The notes below the pieces were generated by a model. The model was not told the origin of the DNA. It worked only from the letters and a program-made list of their open reading frames with translations, and searched no databases. 64,000 nucleotides of DNA from Fulvivirga maritima (GTDB lineage Bacteria > Bacteroidota > Bacteroidia > Cytophagales > Cyclobacteriaceae): NCBI RefSeq assembly GCF_021389955.1, contig NZ_CP089980.1, positions 4,025,001 to 4,089,000 of the forward strand. Reading direction: 5' to 3'. The number at the start of each line of letters is the position of its first letter. Within the stretch, counting starts at the first letter, position 1. Shown one piece after another: positions 8,696 to 17,369 of the stretch. The position numbers were made by a program, and so were the translations under genes.

Positions 8696-10639
8696 TTACT
8701 TGGCGCTCCAGGTGTTATTGTCTCTGTTTACATCTGGCAGCTGCTTTTCAGCATCTAATTCTACTTTTATGATGTTTTTGCCATACTCCTCTTTGAATAC
8801 GTAGGTATCTCCCTGCATCCATACCTCTACAGGTAAGTGGTAGTTCTTTACTTCACCACCAGCCAATGTTACCTTTAATAAAACAGGCATAGGCATTTTT
8901 TCATTGTTTTTGATGGTAATCTCCTTTTGCTCTTTAGAGTTATCTACTTTTATCAGCTCTTGATCTAACTTCCAGTTTTCTATGAACCAGCCTTTCCAGA
9001 GCCAGTTGAGTTCTTCGCCAGTATAGCTGTTCATTATTCTAAAGAAGTCCTCAGGAGAGGGGTGCTTGTAAGCCCATTCATGAGTATACTTTTGGAAGGC
9101 GTAATCGAACTGATCATGCGTAAGGATCACCTCTCTCAGGAGTACCAGCCCATAAGCAGATTTGAAGTATTCTAAAGGGTGTACATCGGCTCTAGTGAGT
9201 GCATCTGCCTTGCTCATTACAGGTTGAGCTCCTTCTTTAGTGATGATTGGTATAATTTCATCAGTAGGGTTGCCGCCGCCGGGTGCATATTCTCCATCTC
9301 TTTTAGGAGAGAATTCACCATTGTTATAGTCTTCATGCGCATAGATATCTATAAAAGTGTTAAACCCTTCATCCATCCAGGCATCTCTTCTTTCGTTAGT
9401 GCCCACTATCATAGGGAACCAGTTGTGGCCTATTTCATGAGATACAAGTAAGAAGAGAGTGTATTCGGTGGCTTTATAGCTATCAAAGGTTATTCCGGGG
9501 TATTCCATTCCACCTACAGGGCCACCCACATTAATGGCGGCAGGGTAGGGGTACACAAACCATTTTTCAGAGAAGATTTCTAATGATCTTTTCAGAAATT
9601 CTGATGCTCTGCCCCAGGCTTTATCACCAGCGCTCTCTACTGGGTAGTAGCTCATGGCTAAAGAAGTTTGTCCATCAGGCAGGTTGGCTCGAACGGCATC
9701 CCACATAAAAGCTTTAGAAGCAGCCCAGGCCACATCGCGTGTATTTTTCATGGTGTAATGCCAGGTTACCCAGCCGTCTTTACCTTTTTGAGTAGCCGAT
9801 TTTTTCAGGTCTTTCTCAGATCTGATCATTACAGTCTCGTCAGAGGTTTTGGCTTTTTCATATTGCTTAAGTTCAGACTTGGTAAGCGTTTCTTCTGGGT
9901 TCATAAGCTCGCCTGAGCCAGCCATTAAGTAACCTTCTGGCAATGCCACGGTATAGTCAATATCTCCATAGTCCAGGTAAAACTCGCCACTACCAAGGAA
10001 CGGTAAGGTGTTCCAACCTCTGAGGTCATCATACACACACATTCTAGGATACCAGTAGGCTACTTCGAATATCTGACCATTTTCTGAATCCATATAACCG
10101 GATCTGCCTCTTTCGGCCAGTAAAAAATCATAATCAATTCTTATTTTAATATTACCACCCTGAGCTTTGGTTGCATCTTTTAGCCTGATGTGCATGCGTG
10201 TTCCTATTACTCGGAAGTCTGCTTCTTCCCAGCTGGTGCCTTGTTGAATCTCTACTTTTTTGATAGTGAAGCCATTGCTGCCGTCATCCTCTGCAAAAGA
10301 ACCTCGCATGGCGGCACCCCGGCTATCCTTTTTATTGCCATTATGTACCAGCTGCAGCCAAAGCTGATCTAGTGAATTAGGACTTTCATTAGTATAGTCT
10401 ATAGTTACTATTCCACTTAGCCTTTGCGTGGCAGGATCAAATTTGGCATCTATATTATAATCAGCACTGTTTTGCCAGTATTCAGCTCCGGGTCGGCCAT
10501 CGGCACTCCTGAAGAGGTTACCTCCTGTAGTATAAAAGGAAGGTGAGAAGGCTTCGTGGTAATCATACGTTGACTTTTCTTGTGCAAAAGCTAGCATATT
10601 GAAGCAAAAAAGAGCTATCAATAAGTAAATTTTCTTCAT
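8696..10639 (-). CDS. Secreted M1-family zinc metallopeptidase
   Basis: 647-residue gluzincin aminopeptidase-like protein. A classical signal peptide (MKKIYLLIALFCFNMLAFAQ) directs export. The zinc-binding HEIGH motif is at about residue 400, in SHEIGHNWFPMIVGTNER, with the downstream Glu ligand in DAWMDEGFN. GGMEYPG upstream corresponds to the GxMEN substrate-binding motif, with Tyr in place of Asn as in many Bacteroidota secreted members. Expected role: cleavage of N-terminal residues from peptides in the periplasm or outside the cell. It is a single gene with a strong terminator and no visible sorting domain. Substrate is unknown. Confidence 0.92.
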   Translation of the reverse strand: MKKIYLLIALFCFNMLAFAQEKSTYDYHEAFSPSFYTTGGNLFRSADGRPGAEYWQNSADYNIDAKFDPATQRLSGIVTIDYTNESPNSLDQLWLQLVHNGNKKDSRGAAMRGSFAEDDGSNGFTIKKVEIQQGTSWEEADFRVIGTRMHIRLKDATKAQGGNIKIRIDYDFLLAERGRSGYMDSENGQIFEVAYWYPRMCVYDDLRGWNTLPFLGSGEFYLDYGDIDYTVALPEGYLMAGSGELMNPEETLTKSELKQYEKAKTSDETVMIRSEKDLKKSATQKGKDGWVTWHYTMKNTRDVAWAASKAFMWDAVRANLPDGQTSLAMSYYPVESAGDKAWGRASEFLKRSLEIFSEKWFVYPYPAAINVGGPVGGMEYPGITFDSYKATEYTLFLLVSHEIGHNWFPMIVGTNERRDAWMDEGFNTFIDIYAHEDYNNGEFSPKRDGEYAPGGGNPTDEIIPIITKEGAQPVMSKADALTRADVHPLEYFKSAYGLVLLREVILTHDQFDYAFQKYTHEWAYKHPSPEDFFRIMNSYTGEELNWLWKGWFIENWKLDQELIKVDNSKEQKEITIKNNEKMPMPVLLKVTLAGGEVKNYHLPVEVWMQGDTYVFKEEYGKNIIKVELDAEKQLPDVNRDNNTWSAK

Positions 10640-10815
10640 AATTAGAGTTTTCGTTAATTAGAAAATGAATAGTAATAAAGTAGTGCGTAGTTACAGGGGT
10701 AAACAAAAATGCTTATAATAAAGCTGCGGAACAAAAGTCAGATTATAAGTTATATAAGCGGTGTGGTTGAGGTATGAATATAATTTTGGTTCTGAATAAG
10801 GAGTTTAAATAAAAA

Positions 10816-10857
10816 AGGCCGCTTAAAAGAGTGGGTTAAAACTCCTTTAAGCGGCCT
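10816..10857 (-). terminator. Terminator of the TlpA-like gene
   Basis: AGGCCGCTTAAA pairs with TTTAAGCGGCCT, and an inner GAGT/ACTC pair extends the stem. On the minus strand it is followed by six T at 10811-10816, just past the thioredoxin-like gene. Confidence 0.92.
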
Positions 10858-10881
10858 GCTAGAAAATGCTTTCTTTAATTT

Positions 10882-11403
10882 TTATTTCAGTAAAATAGCC
10901 TCTACCTGCTTATCTTTAGCTTTAATGGCTTTTGGCATTATTACATTACCTTCTTCATCCAGAATAACGTATCTGGGAATCCAGTCTAAATTAATGTAAT
11001 TAGTCAGTTCGTTTTTCCAACCTTGGTTTAACCAATAATGATCACCCACTAACTCGTATTTATCAAGAGCGGCTAGCCATTTATCTTCTTCTCGGTCAAG
11101 AGAAAGGAATACATATTCTACATTATCATCTGTTTTGCCCATCAGCTCTTTAAGGTCAGGCATGCCAGCTAAACAATCTTTACACCAGCTGGCCCAGAAG
11201 TCTAAAAATACTTTCTTGCCTTCGTGCTTCTTTATTATCTCTTCAAAAGTGATTTTAGCTCCTGCAGTGGTTGTGAGCTGCATTTGACGCACGCTGTCAG
11301 GAAATTGCTGCTGAGTAACATAATCAGGCACTGGCTGATTTTGGGCATTACAAAACCCTGCTATAAAAAATAACAGGGTGAGGGTAAATAAGCTTTTTTT
11401 CAT
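10882..11403 (-). CDS. TlpA-like periplasmic thioredoxin-fold protein
   Basis: 173-residue thiol-disulfide oxidoreductase of the TlpA/ResA type. The signal peptide covers about residues 1-20 (ends CNAQ). The active site FWASWCKDC has Cys74 and Cys77, and the cis-Pro region is LDWIPRYVI. It should act in the periplasm, probably as a reductant for proteins or cytochrome c maturation. It lies six bases downstream of the coiled-coil membrane protein gene on the same strand, so the two are probably co-transcribed. The single CxxC with Lys-Asp between the cysteines is unusual compared with CxPC of ResA, so specificity is uncertain. Confidence 0.9.
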   Translation of the reverse strand: MKKSLFTLTLLFFIAGFCNAQNQPVPDYVTQQQFPDSVRQMQLTTTAGAKITFEEIIKKHEGKKVFLDFWASWCKDCLAGMPDLKELMGKTDDNVEYVFLSLDREEDKWLAALDKYELVGDHYWLNQGWKNELTNYINLDWIPRYVILDEEGNVIMPKAIKAKDKQVEAILLK

Positions 11404-11409
11404 CTAGAG

Positions 11410-11979
11410 TTAGTTACTTCTAATATCGTCTAATTTATTTCGCTCTGTCTGAAGGTCTCTGCGCAGTTTCATTTGTTTTTCCAGCGCATTTCGTTTGTAT
11501 TCTTCAAACTCTTCGTGGAGTCTGTCATAGTCTCCAGTTTTCTTTTTGGCCACCTTATTATTGTCTTTATACTTGTAAATAATAATGCCAAGAGCTACTA
11601 ATAACGCAATTATAATTGTGTAGGTTATGATTTTAAAGCTTTCTTTTTCTATGTCTATGCCTAGCGCTTCTATATGTGTGGCTAAATAATCTTTAGCACC
11701 AATGGCTTCATCCTTTTCCGTAATGGTGGTTTTTAGTTTCGAGATTTCGCTCTGCTGGTTAGTGATTTGAGTATTCGCTTCTGATAATTTTTGCTTAGAT
11801 TGACTCACAGAATCCTGGACTACTTTCCAAAAATCGGCTAATTCCGTTTGTTCTATTACTTTATAACTTTTGTATGTTCCAGAGTTTTCTTTTAGGTTCG
11901 CAAACTGATCATCAAGGGTTTGAGCTGATACACTGTAACCAACCATGCAAAAAATTATGAATACTAGTTTTATTTTCAT
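11410..11979 (-). CDS. Coiled-coil, single-pass membrane protein of unknown function
   Basis: About 189 residues from the start chosen here. A further Met lies 11 codons upstream (to 12012), but starting at 11979 gives a clean signal peptide (MKIKLVFIIFCMVGYSVSAQ). After it comes a heptad-rich region (about 35-95), a membrane segment (ESFKIITYTIIIALLVALGIIIY, broken here for length at about 120-143) and a basic coiled-coil tail rich in Lys, Arg and Glu. The gene is followed by the TlpA-like gene with six bases between, suggesting one operon. No known family recognised. It may be a tethering or scaffolding protein. Confidence 0.7.
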   Translation of the reverse strand: MKIKLVFIIFCMVGYSVSAQTLDDQFANLKENSGTYKSYKVIEQTELADFWKVVQDSVSQSKQKLSEANTQITNQQSEISKLKTTITEKDEAIGAKDYLATHIEALGIDIEKESFKIITYTIIIALLVALGIIIYKYKDNNKVAKKKTGDYDRLHEEFEEYKRNALEKQMKLRRDLQTERNKLDDIRSN

Positions 11980-12195
11980 TCCTCTATATTTATACTGTAG
12001 TTTAAATTGCAAATTGTGTCGCTAAACTAACCAACAAATCTTATAAAAAATAAACTCACTTGAGGCAATAAAAATATTTATCGTTTAAACACTTTTTTTT
12101 CCGATAAGTGAGCTAAAGATTATTATTGTAATAATTTAACCCATTTAGACTAAACAATCAAAAATACATTACGTTAGAATCTTAAATTTTAAAAA

Positions 12196-12846
12196 ATGGC
12201 AAATATGTCCGATAGTATTAAACCTTACATGTCTCATCCATGGCATGGTATCTCTGCTGGTACGCAGGCCCCAGAAGTCTTAAACGCTTTTATAGAAATG
12301 ACTCCTGCTGATTCTGTTAAATATGAAATAGATAAAGCATCTGGCTTTTTAAAAGTAGACAGACCTCAAAAATTCTCAAACATTGTTCCTGCGTTATACG
12401 GTTTTGTGCCTCAAACGTATTGTGCAGAGCAGGTAGCTTCTTTATGTATGGGAGCCACTAATAAAGAAAATATTATCGGTGATGGTGACCCATTAGATAT
12501 TTGTGTGCTTACAGAAAGAAATATAATTCAAGGAAATATTCTTGTGCCTGCTATACCTATCGGTGGTTTCCGTATGATAGACGGAGGAGAGGCTGATGAT
12601 AAAATCATTGCTATCCTTAAAGGAGATGAGGTATTCCAAGATTGGCATTCTTTAGAAGATTGTCCTGATTCTTTGATCAATAGACTGAAACATTACTTCC
12701 TTACTTATAAGCAAATGCCAGGTGAAGAAGATCACCAAACTGAAATTGCTGAAATTTATGGCAAAGAAAAAGCCTATGAAGTAATAAAAGCTAGCCAGAT
12801 GGACTATGATTTGCACTATAAAGGTGAGAAATTAGTCACTAAATAA
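12196..12846 (+). CDS. ppa: Inorganic pyrophosphatase (family I)
   Basis: Soluble Mg-dependent pyrophosphatase that hydrolyses PPi to two phosphates and pulls biosynthetic reactions forward. The family I signature GDGDPLDICVL contains Asp96, Asp98 and Asp101, which bind the metals. LYGFVPQTYC and FLTYK fit the active-site surround. At 216 residues it is slightly longer than the E. coli enzyme because of an N-terminal extension. A small GNAT gene follows after eight bases, probably on the same transcript. Confidence 0.96.
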   Translation: MANMSDSIKPYMSHPWHGISAGTQAPEVLNAFIEMTPADSVKYEIDKASGFLKVDRPQKFSNIVPALYGFVPQTYCAEQVASLCMGATNKENIIGDGDPLDICVLTERNIIQGNILVPAIPIGGFRMIDGGEADDKIIAILKGDEVFQDWHSLEDCPDSLINRLKHYFLTYKQMPGEEDHQTEIAEIYGKEKAYEVIKASQMDYDLHYKGEKLVTK

Positions 12847-12854
12847 AATCTGTT

Positions 12855-13136
12855 ATGAATAATCTTAATGTTCAACACGATATTATCAATCACTTATTCT
12901 ACATAAAAGTAAAGGGCGGTACTGCTGTGCTTAACTATGATCAGATAGATGAAAAACATCTTGATTATATATCTACGCACGTTCCTGAGGCATCTCAGGG
13001 GTTAGGTGTGGGCAAGCATTTGGTAGAGGCGGCCTTGGATTATGCTAAGGAAAGAGATATGATAGTAAAGCCTACATGTCCTTTTGTAAAGCACGTGATT
13101 GAACATTCTGATGCCTACGAACAAATAGTAGATTAA
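12855..13136 (+). CDS. Small GNAT-like N-acetyltransferase (PF14542 type)
   Basis: 93-residue minimal GCN5-related acetyltransferase of the YjdJ/Gcn5-like class. The acetyl-CoA pyrophosphate-binding loop is GLGVGKHLVEAALDYAKE, and CPFVKHVIEH forms the typical C-terminal strand and helix. The protein lacks the N-terminal strands of full-length GNAT enzymes, as is normal for this class. It sits eight bases downstream of ppa. The substrate is unknown. Confidence 0.85.
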   Translation: MNNLNVQHDIINHLFYIKVKGGTAVLNYDQIDEKHLDYISTHVPEASQGLGVGKHLVEAALDYAKERDMIVKPTCPFVKHVIEHSDAYEQIVD

Positions 13137-13208
13137 CGTAGAAGTTTCTCTACTATATGTGAAATTACATACCAGATAATTTAAATTGTTTAACCAACCA
13201 AACTAGCT

Positions 13209-13817
13209 ATGAAAATTACAAAATATGCATTTGCAATTCTTTTAGGATCTGCTGTTTTTGTATCATGCGGGCCTTCCAAAAGTGGAGAAGAGGCTAACGA
13301 TGATGACTCTACTGATGTAGCAGAAGAAAGCACATCAACCTCGGCACCAGAAAAGGTAATGATGCAAGCTAAAGCAGTAATAAACCCTGCCAGCGATAGT
13401 AAATTGAATGGTGAAGCCACCTTTACTGATCTGGGTGAAGGCCTTGTAACTTTCAAACTTACGGTTAACCATGCAGTACCCGGAGAGCATGCAGTACATT
13501 TACACGAGAAGGGAGACTGTAGTGCGGCAGATGCTAAATCAGCTGGTGGCCACTGGAACCCTACTGATGTAAAGCATGGAAATAGACCAGTAGATATGCA
13601 GTTTCATGCTGGTGATATAGATAATATGGAAGTAGGAGAGGATAGTACAGGAGTACTTACTATGACTATTACCGGCTGGACTATTGGCGGTGCTGACAGT
13701 ACCAACATAGTAGGCAAAGCACTTATCATACATGGTGGAGCTGATGATTTCGAATCTCAGCCTTCAGGAGCTGCTGGTAAAAGGGTAGCATGCGGAGTTA
13801 TCGAAAAAGTGATGTAG
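13209..13817 (+). CDS. sodC: Cu/Zn superoxide dismutase, lipoprotein
   Basis: Periplasmic or outer-membrane-attached superoxide dismutase converting superoxide to H2O2 and O2. Lipoprotein signal with lipobox ending at Cys20 (SAVFVSC), then an acidic Ser/Thr/Glu linker to about residue 48. The metal-site motifs follow: HLHEKGDC (His97, His99), GGHWNP (His115), KHG (His123) and FHAGDIDN (His133), then KRVACGVI with the second disulfide Cys near the C-terminus. Length 202 aa fits the family plus a linker. It is monocistronic, with a terminator 34 bases past the stop. Confidence 0.95.
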   Translation: MKITKYAFAILLGSAVFVSCGPSKSGEEANDDDSTDVAEESTSTSAPEKVMMQAKAVINPASDSKLNGEATFTDLGEGLVTFKLTVNHAVPGEHAVHLHEKGDCSAADAKSAGGHWNPTDVKHGNRPVDMQFHAGDIDNMEVGEDSTGVLTMTITGWTIGGADSTNIVGKALIIHGGADDFESQPSGAAGKRVACGVIEKVM

Positions 13818-13850
13818 CAAAAAAATATATAAAACCTTATATTAATGGAG

Positions 13851-13876
13851 CAGGCTGAAAACAATTTTTCAGCCTG
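13851..13876 (+). terminator. Terminator of sodC
   Basis: A perfect 11-bp stem (CAGGCTGAAAA / TTTTCAGCCTG) with a CAAT loop, followed by TTTGCTTTT. Confidence 0.92.
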
Positions 13877-13917
13877 TTTGCTTTTATAGTAGTAATGAAT
13901 CTAAACTACTATAAATT

Positions 13918-15087
13918 ATGGACCAACCTCTTAGCGCAGCGCAGAAGCTGATAAAATCCCACCTTTTGAGCGGTGAAATGACTCCCGGTCAGGAAATAGG
14001 CTTAAGAATAGATCACGTACTTCAGCAGGATGCAACTGGCACCCTGGTTATGCTGGAGCTGGAGGCCATAGGCTTAGGAGATACTCAGGCCGAAGTGGCC
14101 GTGCAGTATGTAGATCATAACCTGTTACAAACTGACTTTAAAAATGCCGATGACCACCTCTTTCTTCAATCGGCAGCTAAAAAATTTGGCTATTGGTACA
14201 GCAGGCCTGGCAATGGAATAAGCCATGCAGTGCATATGGAGCGCTTTGGCGTGCCTGGCAAGAGCCTTCTGGGTTCTGATAGCCATACTTGCGCCGGTGG
14301 AGGCCTGGGAATGCTGGCCATAGGTACTGGTGGGTTAGACGTAGCCCTGGCAGCAGCAGGCAAACCCTATTATGTGAAGATGCCAAAGATCATGGGCATA
14401 AAGCTTACGGGTAGCTTACCTGAATGGGTAAGTGCTAAAGATGTGGTGCTGGAAATGCTCAGGCGTTATGATGTAAAAGGAGGACGAAATTTTATACTTG
14501 AATATTATGGACCAGGCGTGAAAGAACTCAGTGCCTGGGATAGGCATGTGATAGCCAACATGGGTACTGAGCTGGGAGCCACTGCCACGGTATTTCCTTC
14601 AGACGAAAGAACTAAATTCTTTATGGAATCAGAGGGTAGAGGCGATGAATGGCAAGAACTCAAGGCGGATGAAGGTGCTACTTATGATGCTGATGAAGAA
14701 ATTAACCTTTCAGAATTAGTGCCTTTAATAGCTTGCCCAAGTAGCCCTGGTAAAGTAGTGCCAGTGAGTGAAGTGGCTGGTAAGCCAGTATCTCAGGTAG
14801 TAATAGGTAGCTCAGCTAATCCTGGCCTGCGTGATTTTTGGGTAGTGAGTGAAATTATTAAAGATAAAGAAGTTAACCCTGAGCTTTCTTTAGATATCAA
14901 TCCATCTACCAGACAAGTGATTCAAAACCTGACAGCCAAAGGCTCATTGGCTAACCTGGTGCAGTCAGGAGCAAGATTTCACCAGACCGGTTGTATGGGC
15001 TGTATAGGTATGGGGCAGGCGCCTGCATCGGGTAAAATCAGCTTGCGGACTATGCCTAGAAATTTCCCCCGGCCGTTCCGGTACTGA
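13918..15087 (+). CDS. Aconitate hydratase, N-terminal part (frame broken at 15066-15070)
   Basis: Aconitase of the shorter 'Aquifex type' (TIGR01342-like, about 650 aa), interconverting citrate and isocitrate in the TCA cycle. This part holds the 4Fe-4S domains: SDSHTC (first cluster Cys region) and GCMGCIGMGQ with the other two cluster cysteines. The frame runs normally to PRNFP, then enters a five-C run (15066-15070), reads PRPFRY and stops. Removing one C restores the expected PGRSGTDDDQVYLCSPETAA, which joins the next open frame. So this is one gene with a +1 lesion, not two genes. A sequencing error is quite possible because both halves are intact and no other aconitase is visible here. 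Confidence 0.9.
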   Translation: MDQPLSAAQKLIKSHLLSGEMTPGQEIGLRIDHVLQQDATGTLVMLELEAIGLGDTQAEVAVQYVDHNLLQTDFKNADDHLFLQSAAKKFGYWYSRPGNGISHAVHMERFGVPGKSLLGSDSHTCAGGGLGMLAIGTGGLDVALAAAGKPYYVKMPKIMGIKLTGSLPEWVSAKDVVLEMLRRYDVKGGRNFILEYYGPGVKELSAWDRHVIANMGTELGATATVFPSDERTKFFMESEGRGDEWQELKADEGATYDADEEINLSELVPLIACPSSPGKVVPVSEVAGKPVSQVVIGSSANPGLRDFWVVSEIIKDKEVNPELSLDINPSTRQVIQNLTAKGSLANLVQSGARFHQTGCMGCIGMGQAPASGKISLRTMPRNFPRPFRY

Positions 15088-15877
15088 TGATGATCAGGTG
15101 TACCTTTGTAGTCCTGAAACAGCCGCCGCCGCCGCACTTACTGGCAAGATAACTGACCCGCGTGATTTGGCGCAGGAGTATTCTATGAAGTACCCTAAAT
15201 ACCAGGAGCCGAAAGAGGTTATAGTGAATACCCAAATGCTTATATCTCCTGCTAAAGAAGGAGAAGAAGTGGAACTGACTAAAGGCCCTAATATAAAATC
15301 AATTCCAGAGTTTCCTGGCTTGGAAGGAGAAGTACGTGTGCCTGTAATTCTTAAAATGGGTGATAATATTTCTACTGATGAGATATTAAAAGCAGGTATT
15401 GAAGTATTACCTCTCAGAAGTAATATTCCAGAGATTAGTAAATATGCCTATCATGTAGTGGATAAGCAGTTTCATGAAAAGTCTATTAAGGCTAAAGAAG
15501 AATTTGAAGGACATATTGTGATAGGTGGAGAAAATTATGCTCAGGGCTCTAGCAGAGAACATGCGGCTCTTGCTCCCAGGTTTTTAGGGCAGAAGGCGGT
15601 TATAGCTAAAAGCTATGCTAGAATAGGCTGGCAAAACCTGATTAACTTTGGTATAGTGCCTTTCGAATTTAAAAATCCTGATGATTATGAGGGTATAGAG
15701 GAGAATGATGTGATAGTAATAGAAGGGTTGAGAGAGGCTATTAAAAACAACAAGCCGGTTGTAGCCAAAAATGAGACTAAAAACAAAGAAATAGAACTGA
15801 CTTATAATATCAGTTCCAGACAGCAAGAGGTGTTGTTAATGGGGGGAGTAATTAATTTCCTAAAGAGTAATTTATAA
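15071..15877 (+). CDS. Aconitate hydratase, C-terminal part (out of frame with the N-terminal part)
   Basis: Continuation of the aconitase after the one-base shift. A possible internal GTG start lies at 15098, but the coding sequence continues unbroken from 15071. It contains CSPETAAAAALTGKITDPRDL, then the swivel domain with MGDNISTDEILKAG and the active-site-rich GGENYAQGSSREHAAL, whose Ser-Arg binds substrate. The end, VLLMGGVINFLKSNL, is a normal family C-terminus. A separate swivel subunit is unlikely because the halves join seamlessly in sequence once one C is removed. A terminator follows at 15911. Confidence 0.9.
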   Translation, partial: GRSGTDDDQVYLCSPETAAAAALTGKITDPRDLAQEYSMKYPKYQEPKEVIVNTQMLISPAKEGEEVELTKGPNIKSIPEFPGLEGEVRVPVILKMGDNISTDEILKAGIEVLPLRSNIPEISKYAYHVVDKQFHEKSIKAKEEFEGHIVIGGENYAQGSSREHAALAPRFLGQKAVIAKSYARIGWQNLINFGIVPFEFKNPDDYEGIEENDVIVIEGLREAIKNNKPVVAKNETKNKEIELTYNISSRQQEVLLMGGVINFLKSNL

Positions 15878-15910
15878 TTAATAGCACTTCTTTTACTCAT
15901 TGAAATTAAA

Positions 15911-15946
15911 AGTCCAAATAAGAGATTATAATCTCTTACTTGGACT
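15911..15946 (+). terminator. Aconitase terminator overlapping the end of a small opposite-strand ORF
   Basis: AGTCCAA and AAGAGAT pair with ATCTCTT and TTGGACT around TATA, with a two-base internal bulge on each side. TGTTTTAAT follows on the plus strand. The right arm contains the stop and last codons of the 50-aa minus-strand ORF. Confidence 0.8.
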
Positions 15947-16088
15947 GTTTTAATGCTACTTTTCTGGCAGCTATTTCCATTTTCATATAACTTAAAACCT
16001 TATCTACTCTTTCTTCAATCTCTTTTGTAGAGAAATACTTAGAGGTTTGAGGTATTTTTTTGAAGTGATTTCTAATGTCGATTATCAT
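15936..16088 (-). CDS. Small hypothetical protein, 50 aa
   Basis: A short frame starting ATG at 16088 and stopping TAA at 15936. The protein begins MIIDIRNHFKKIPQTSKYFS and continues with TKEIEERVDKVLSYMKMEIAARKVALKQSK. It is basic and helical, with a clear Glu/Lys/Ala-rich helix, and the codon pattern looks coding. No family recognised. It sits alone between the aconitase terminator and the CHAD gene. The terminator hairpin of the convergent aconitase gene overlaps its stop codon. Confidence 0.6.
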   Translation of the reverse strand: MIIDIRNHFKKIPQTSKYFSTKEIEERVDKVLSYMKMEIAARKVALKQSK

Positions 16089-16182
16089 AGTCTTAGCATT
16101 TTAAAGTTATCTCTATTTAATTCTACTATTATATAAACGAAAATCATACCATTAGAGTGCGGTGATTTTCATGAAATTCATA

Positions 16183-17133
16183 TTAATGAATTAAAACCGC
16201 TTGTTTGAGCAGACTATCCTTTTTCTTCCGCTTTTGATGCAGGTTCCAGGCATTTTCAAGAAATTCTATAAAATGATTGCTATGAAAACTGTAGAATTTT
16301 TTACCCTTCAATATGGCGTATTCCTGCAACTGTTGTCTTTGGTGTTCTATAAGTGCTATTAAAATACTTTTTTCTGTATTGCTCTTAAATTGAACATCTG
16401 AGTTATTAATTTTTTCTGTAAGCACGTATAGATCATGGTCAGTTCCCAAATAGTCTGAAATGGTGTGCAGCTCCTTTGCCAGTGCTTTCATGGGCTTGGG
16501 CCATATCCTCCTGAGAATTTCCATTTCATACCTGAGGTATTTAGATCTTTTTCTCCATTCATGAAAATCCTGTGGCGATTTACTTTCTATTGACTTGGCC
16601 AATCCTTCTTTACCTCGTTTATAAACGCGTCTTAGGTTAGGAGCCAGATCAGCAAAAGATTCAATTTCAGGAATCCAATCTTCGGAAGCTTTAAGCTGAT
16701 CATGTAGCGTACTTTTAATGGTGCCGAGGCGGTCTTCTATATCGAGCTGCTTTTTTGTGGCTTGCCTTCTATAGTATTGAAGAGAATCCAGCGGTTGCTC
16801 AAAGGCATTGGGCTCCAGTTCCTTGGCATGTTTTGTCCTCAATTCTTGAAGTACTTCAATAATAGAAGTAGAATCACGCAAGTCAGAGACCTGGCGTCCA
16901 AGGTCACGATAGAGTGTATTTTGCTTTTTGTACTCTTGCTTCCCTGTTTTTTCCCTTATTAGTCGGAGTATGGCTCTGATTTTTTTGAAAGATTTTCGTG
17001 AGCTGTGTATCACGTCATGCCTGGTGTCAGGCGTCATTTTCTCAATAGCCTCGTAAGACGTAGTCAGCTCTTGATTGATGAGGTGTTTTATCCCCACTGT
17101 GAAATCTTCAGTATCCGAAATCTTCAAGCTCAT
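16183..17133 (-). CDS. CHAD domain-containing protein
   Basis: 316-residue protein made of a CHAD domain (conserved histidine alpha-helical domain). Diagnostic pieces are DVIHSSRKSFKKIRAILRL near residue 40, QVSDLRDSTSIIEVL near 90, HEWRKRSKYLRYEMEILR near 200, and DYLGTDHDLYVL near 225. Conserved His and basic residues line the two halves. CHAD domains bind polyphosphate and other polyanions. Here there is no fused CYTH/thermostable phosphatase domain. It is a single gene, reading away from the cytochrome c gene. Physiological role not known. Confidence 0.88.
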   Translation of the reverse strand: MSLKISDTEDFTVGIKHLINQELTTSYEAIEKMTPDTRHDVIHSSRKSFKKIRAILRLIREKTGKQEYKKQNTLYRDLGRQVSDLRDSTSIIEVLQELRTKHAKELEPNAFEQPLDSLQYYRRQATKKQLDIEDRLGTIKSTLHDQLKASEDWIPEIESFADLAPNLRRVYKRGKEGLAKSIESKSPQDFHEWRKRSKYLRYEMEILRRIWPKPMKALAKELHTISDYLGTDHDLYVLTEKINNSDVQFKSNTEKSILIALIEHQRQQLQEYAILKGKKFYSFHSNHFIEFLENAWNLHQKRKKKDSLLKQAVLIH

Positions 17134-17369
17134 ATATGTTTTTTTCAGTGATGTTAATTACTATCATGTTCAAATAGTAAACCAGTTGTTAATTGATGTT
17201 GGGAGGCTTTATTCAGAATTTTATGGGTAAGCATATACACGTAAAGTGTACTATTATTCACACCTTAAATATGTGATGAGCGACCAATATTGCCTCTGAG
17301 TGACATGCGTGAGATGGCATAAAATTTATTCATAATGCTTATTAAATGAATAACTAAACTGAAGAGGAG

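Noticed and set aside
9179-10372. Three plus-strand frames inside the M1 peptidase gene
   Set aside because: Antisense to conserved catalytic regions, so not real genes.
15098-15877. Separate aconitase swivel subunit as in LeuC/LeuD pairs
   Set aside because: The two frames join in continuous family sequence once one C is removed, so a split-subunit arrangement is not needed.
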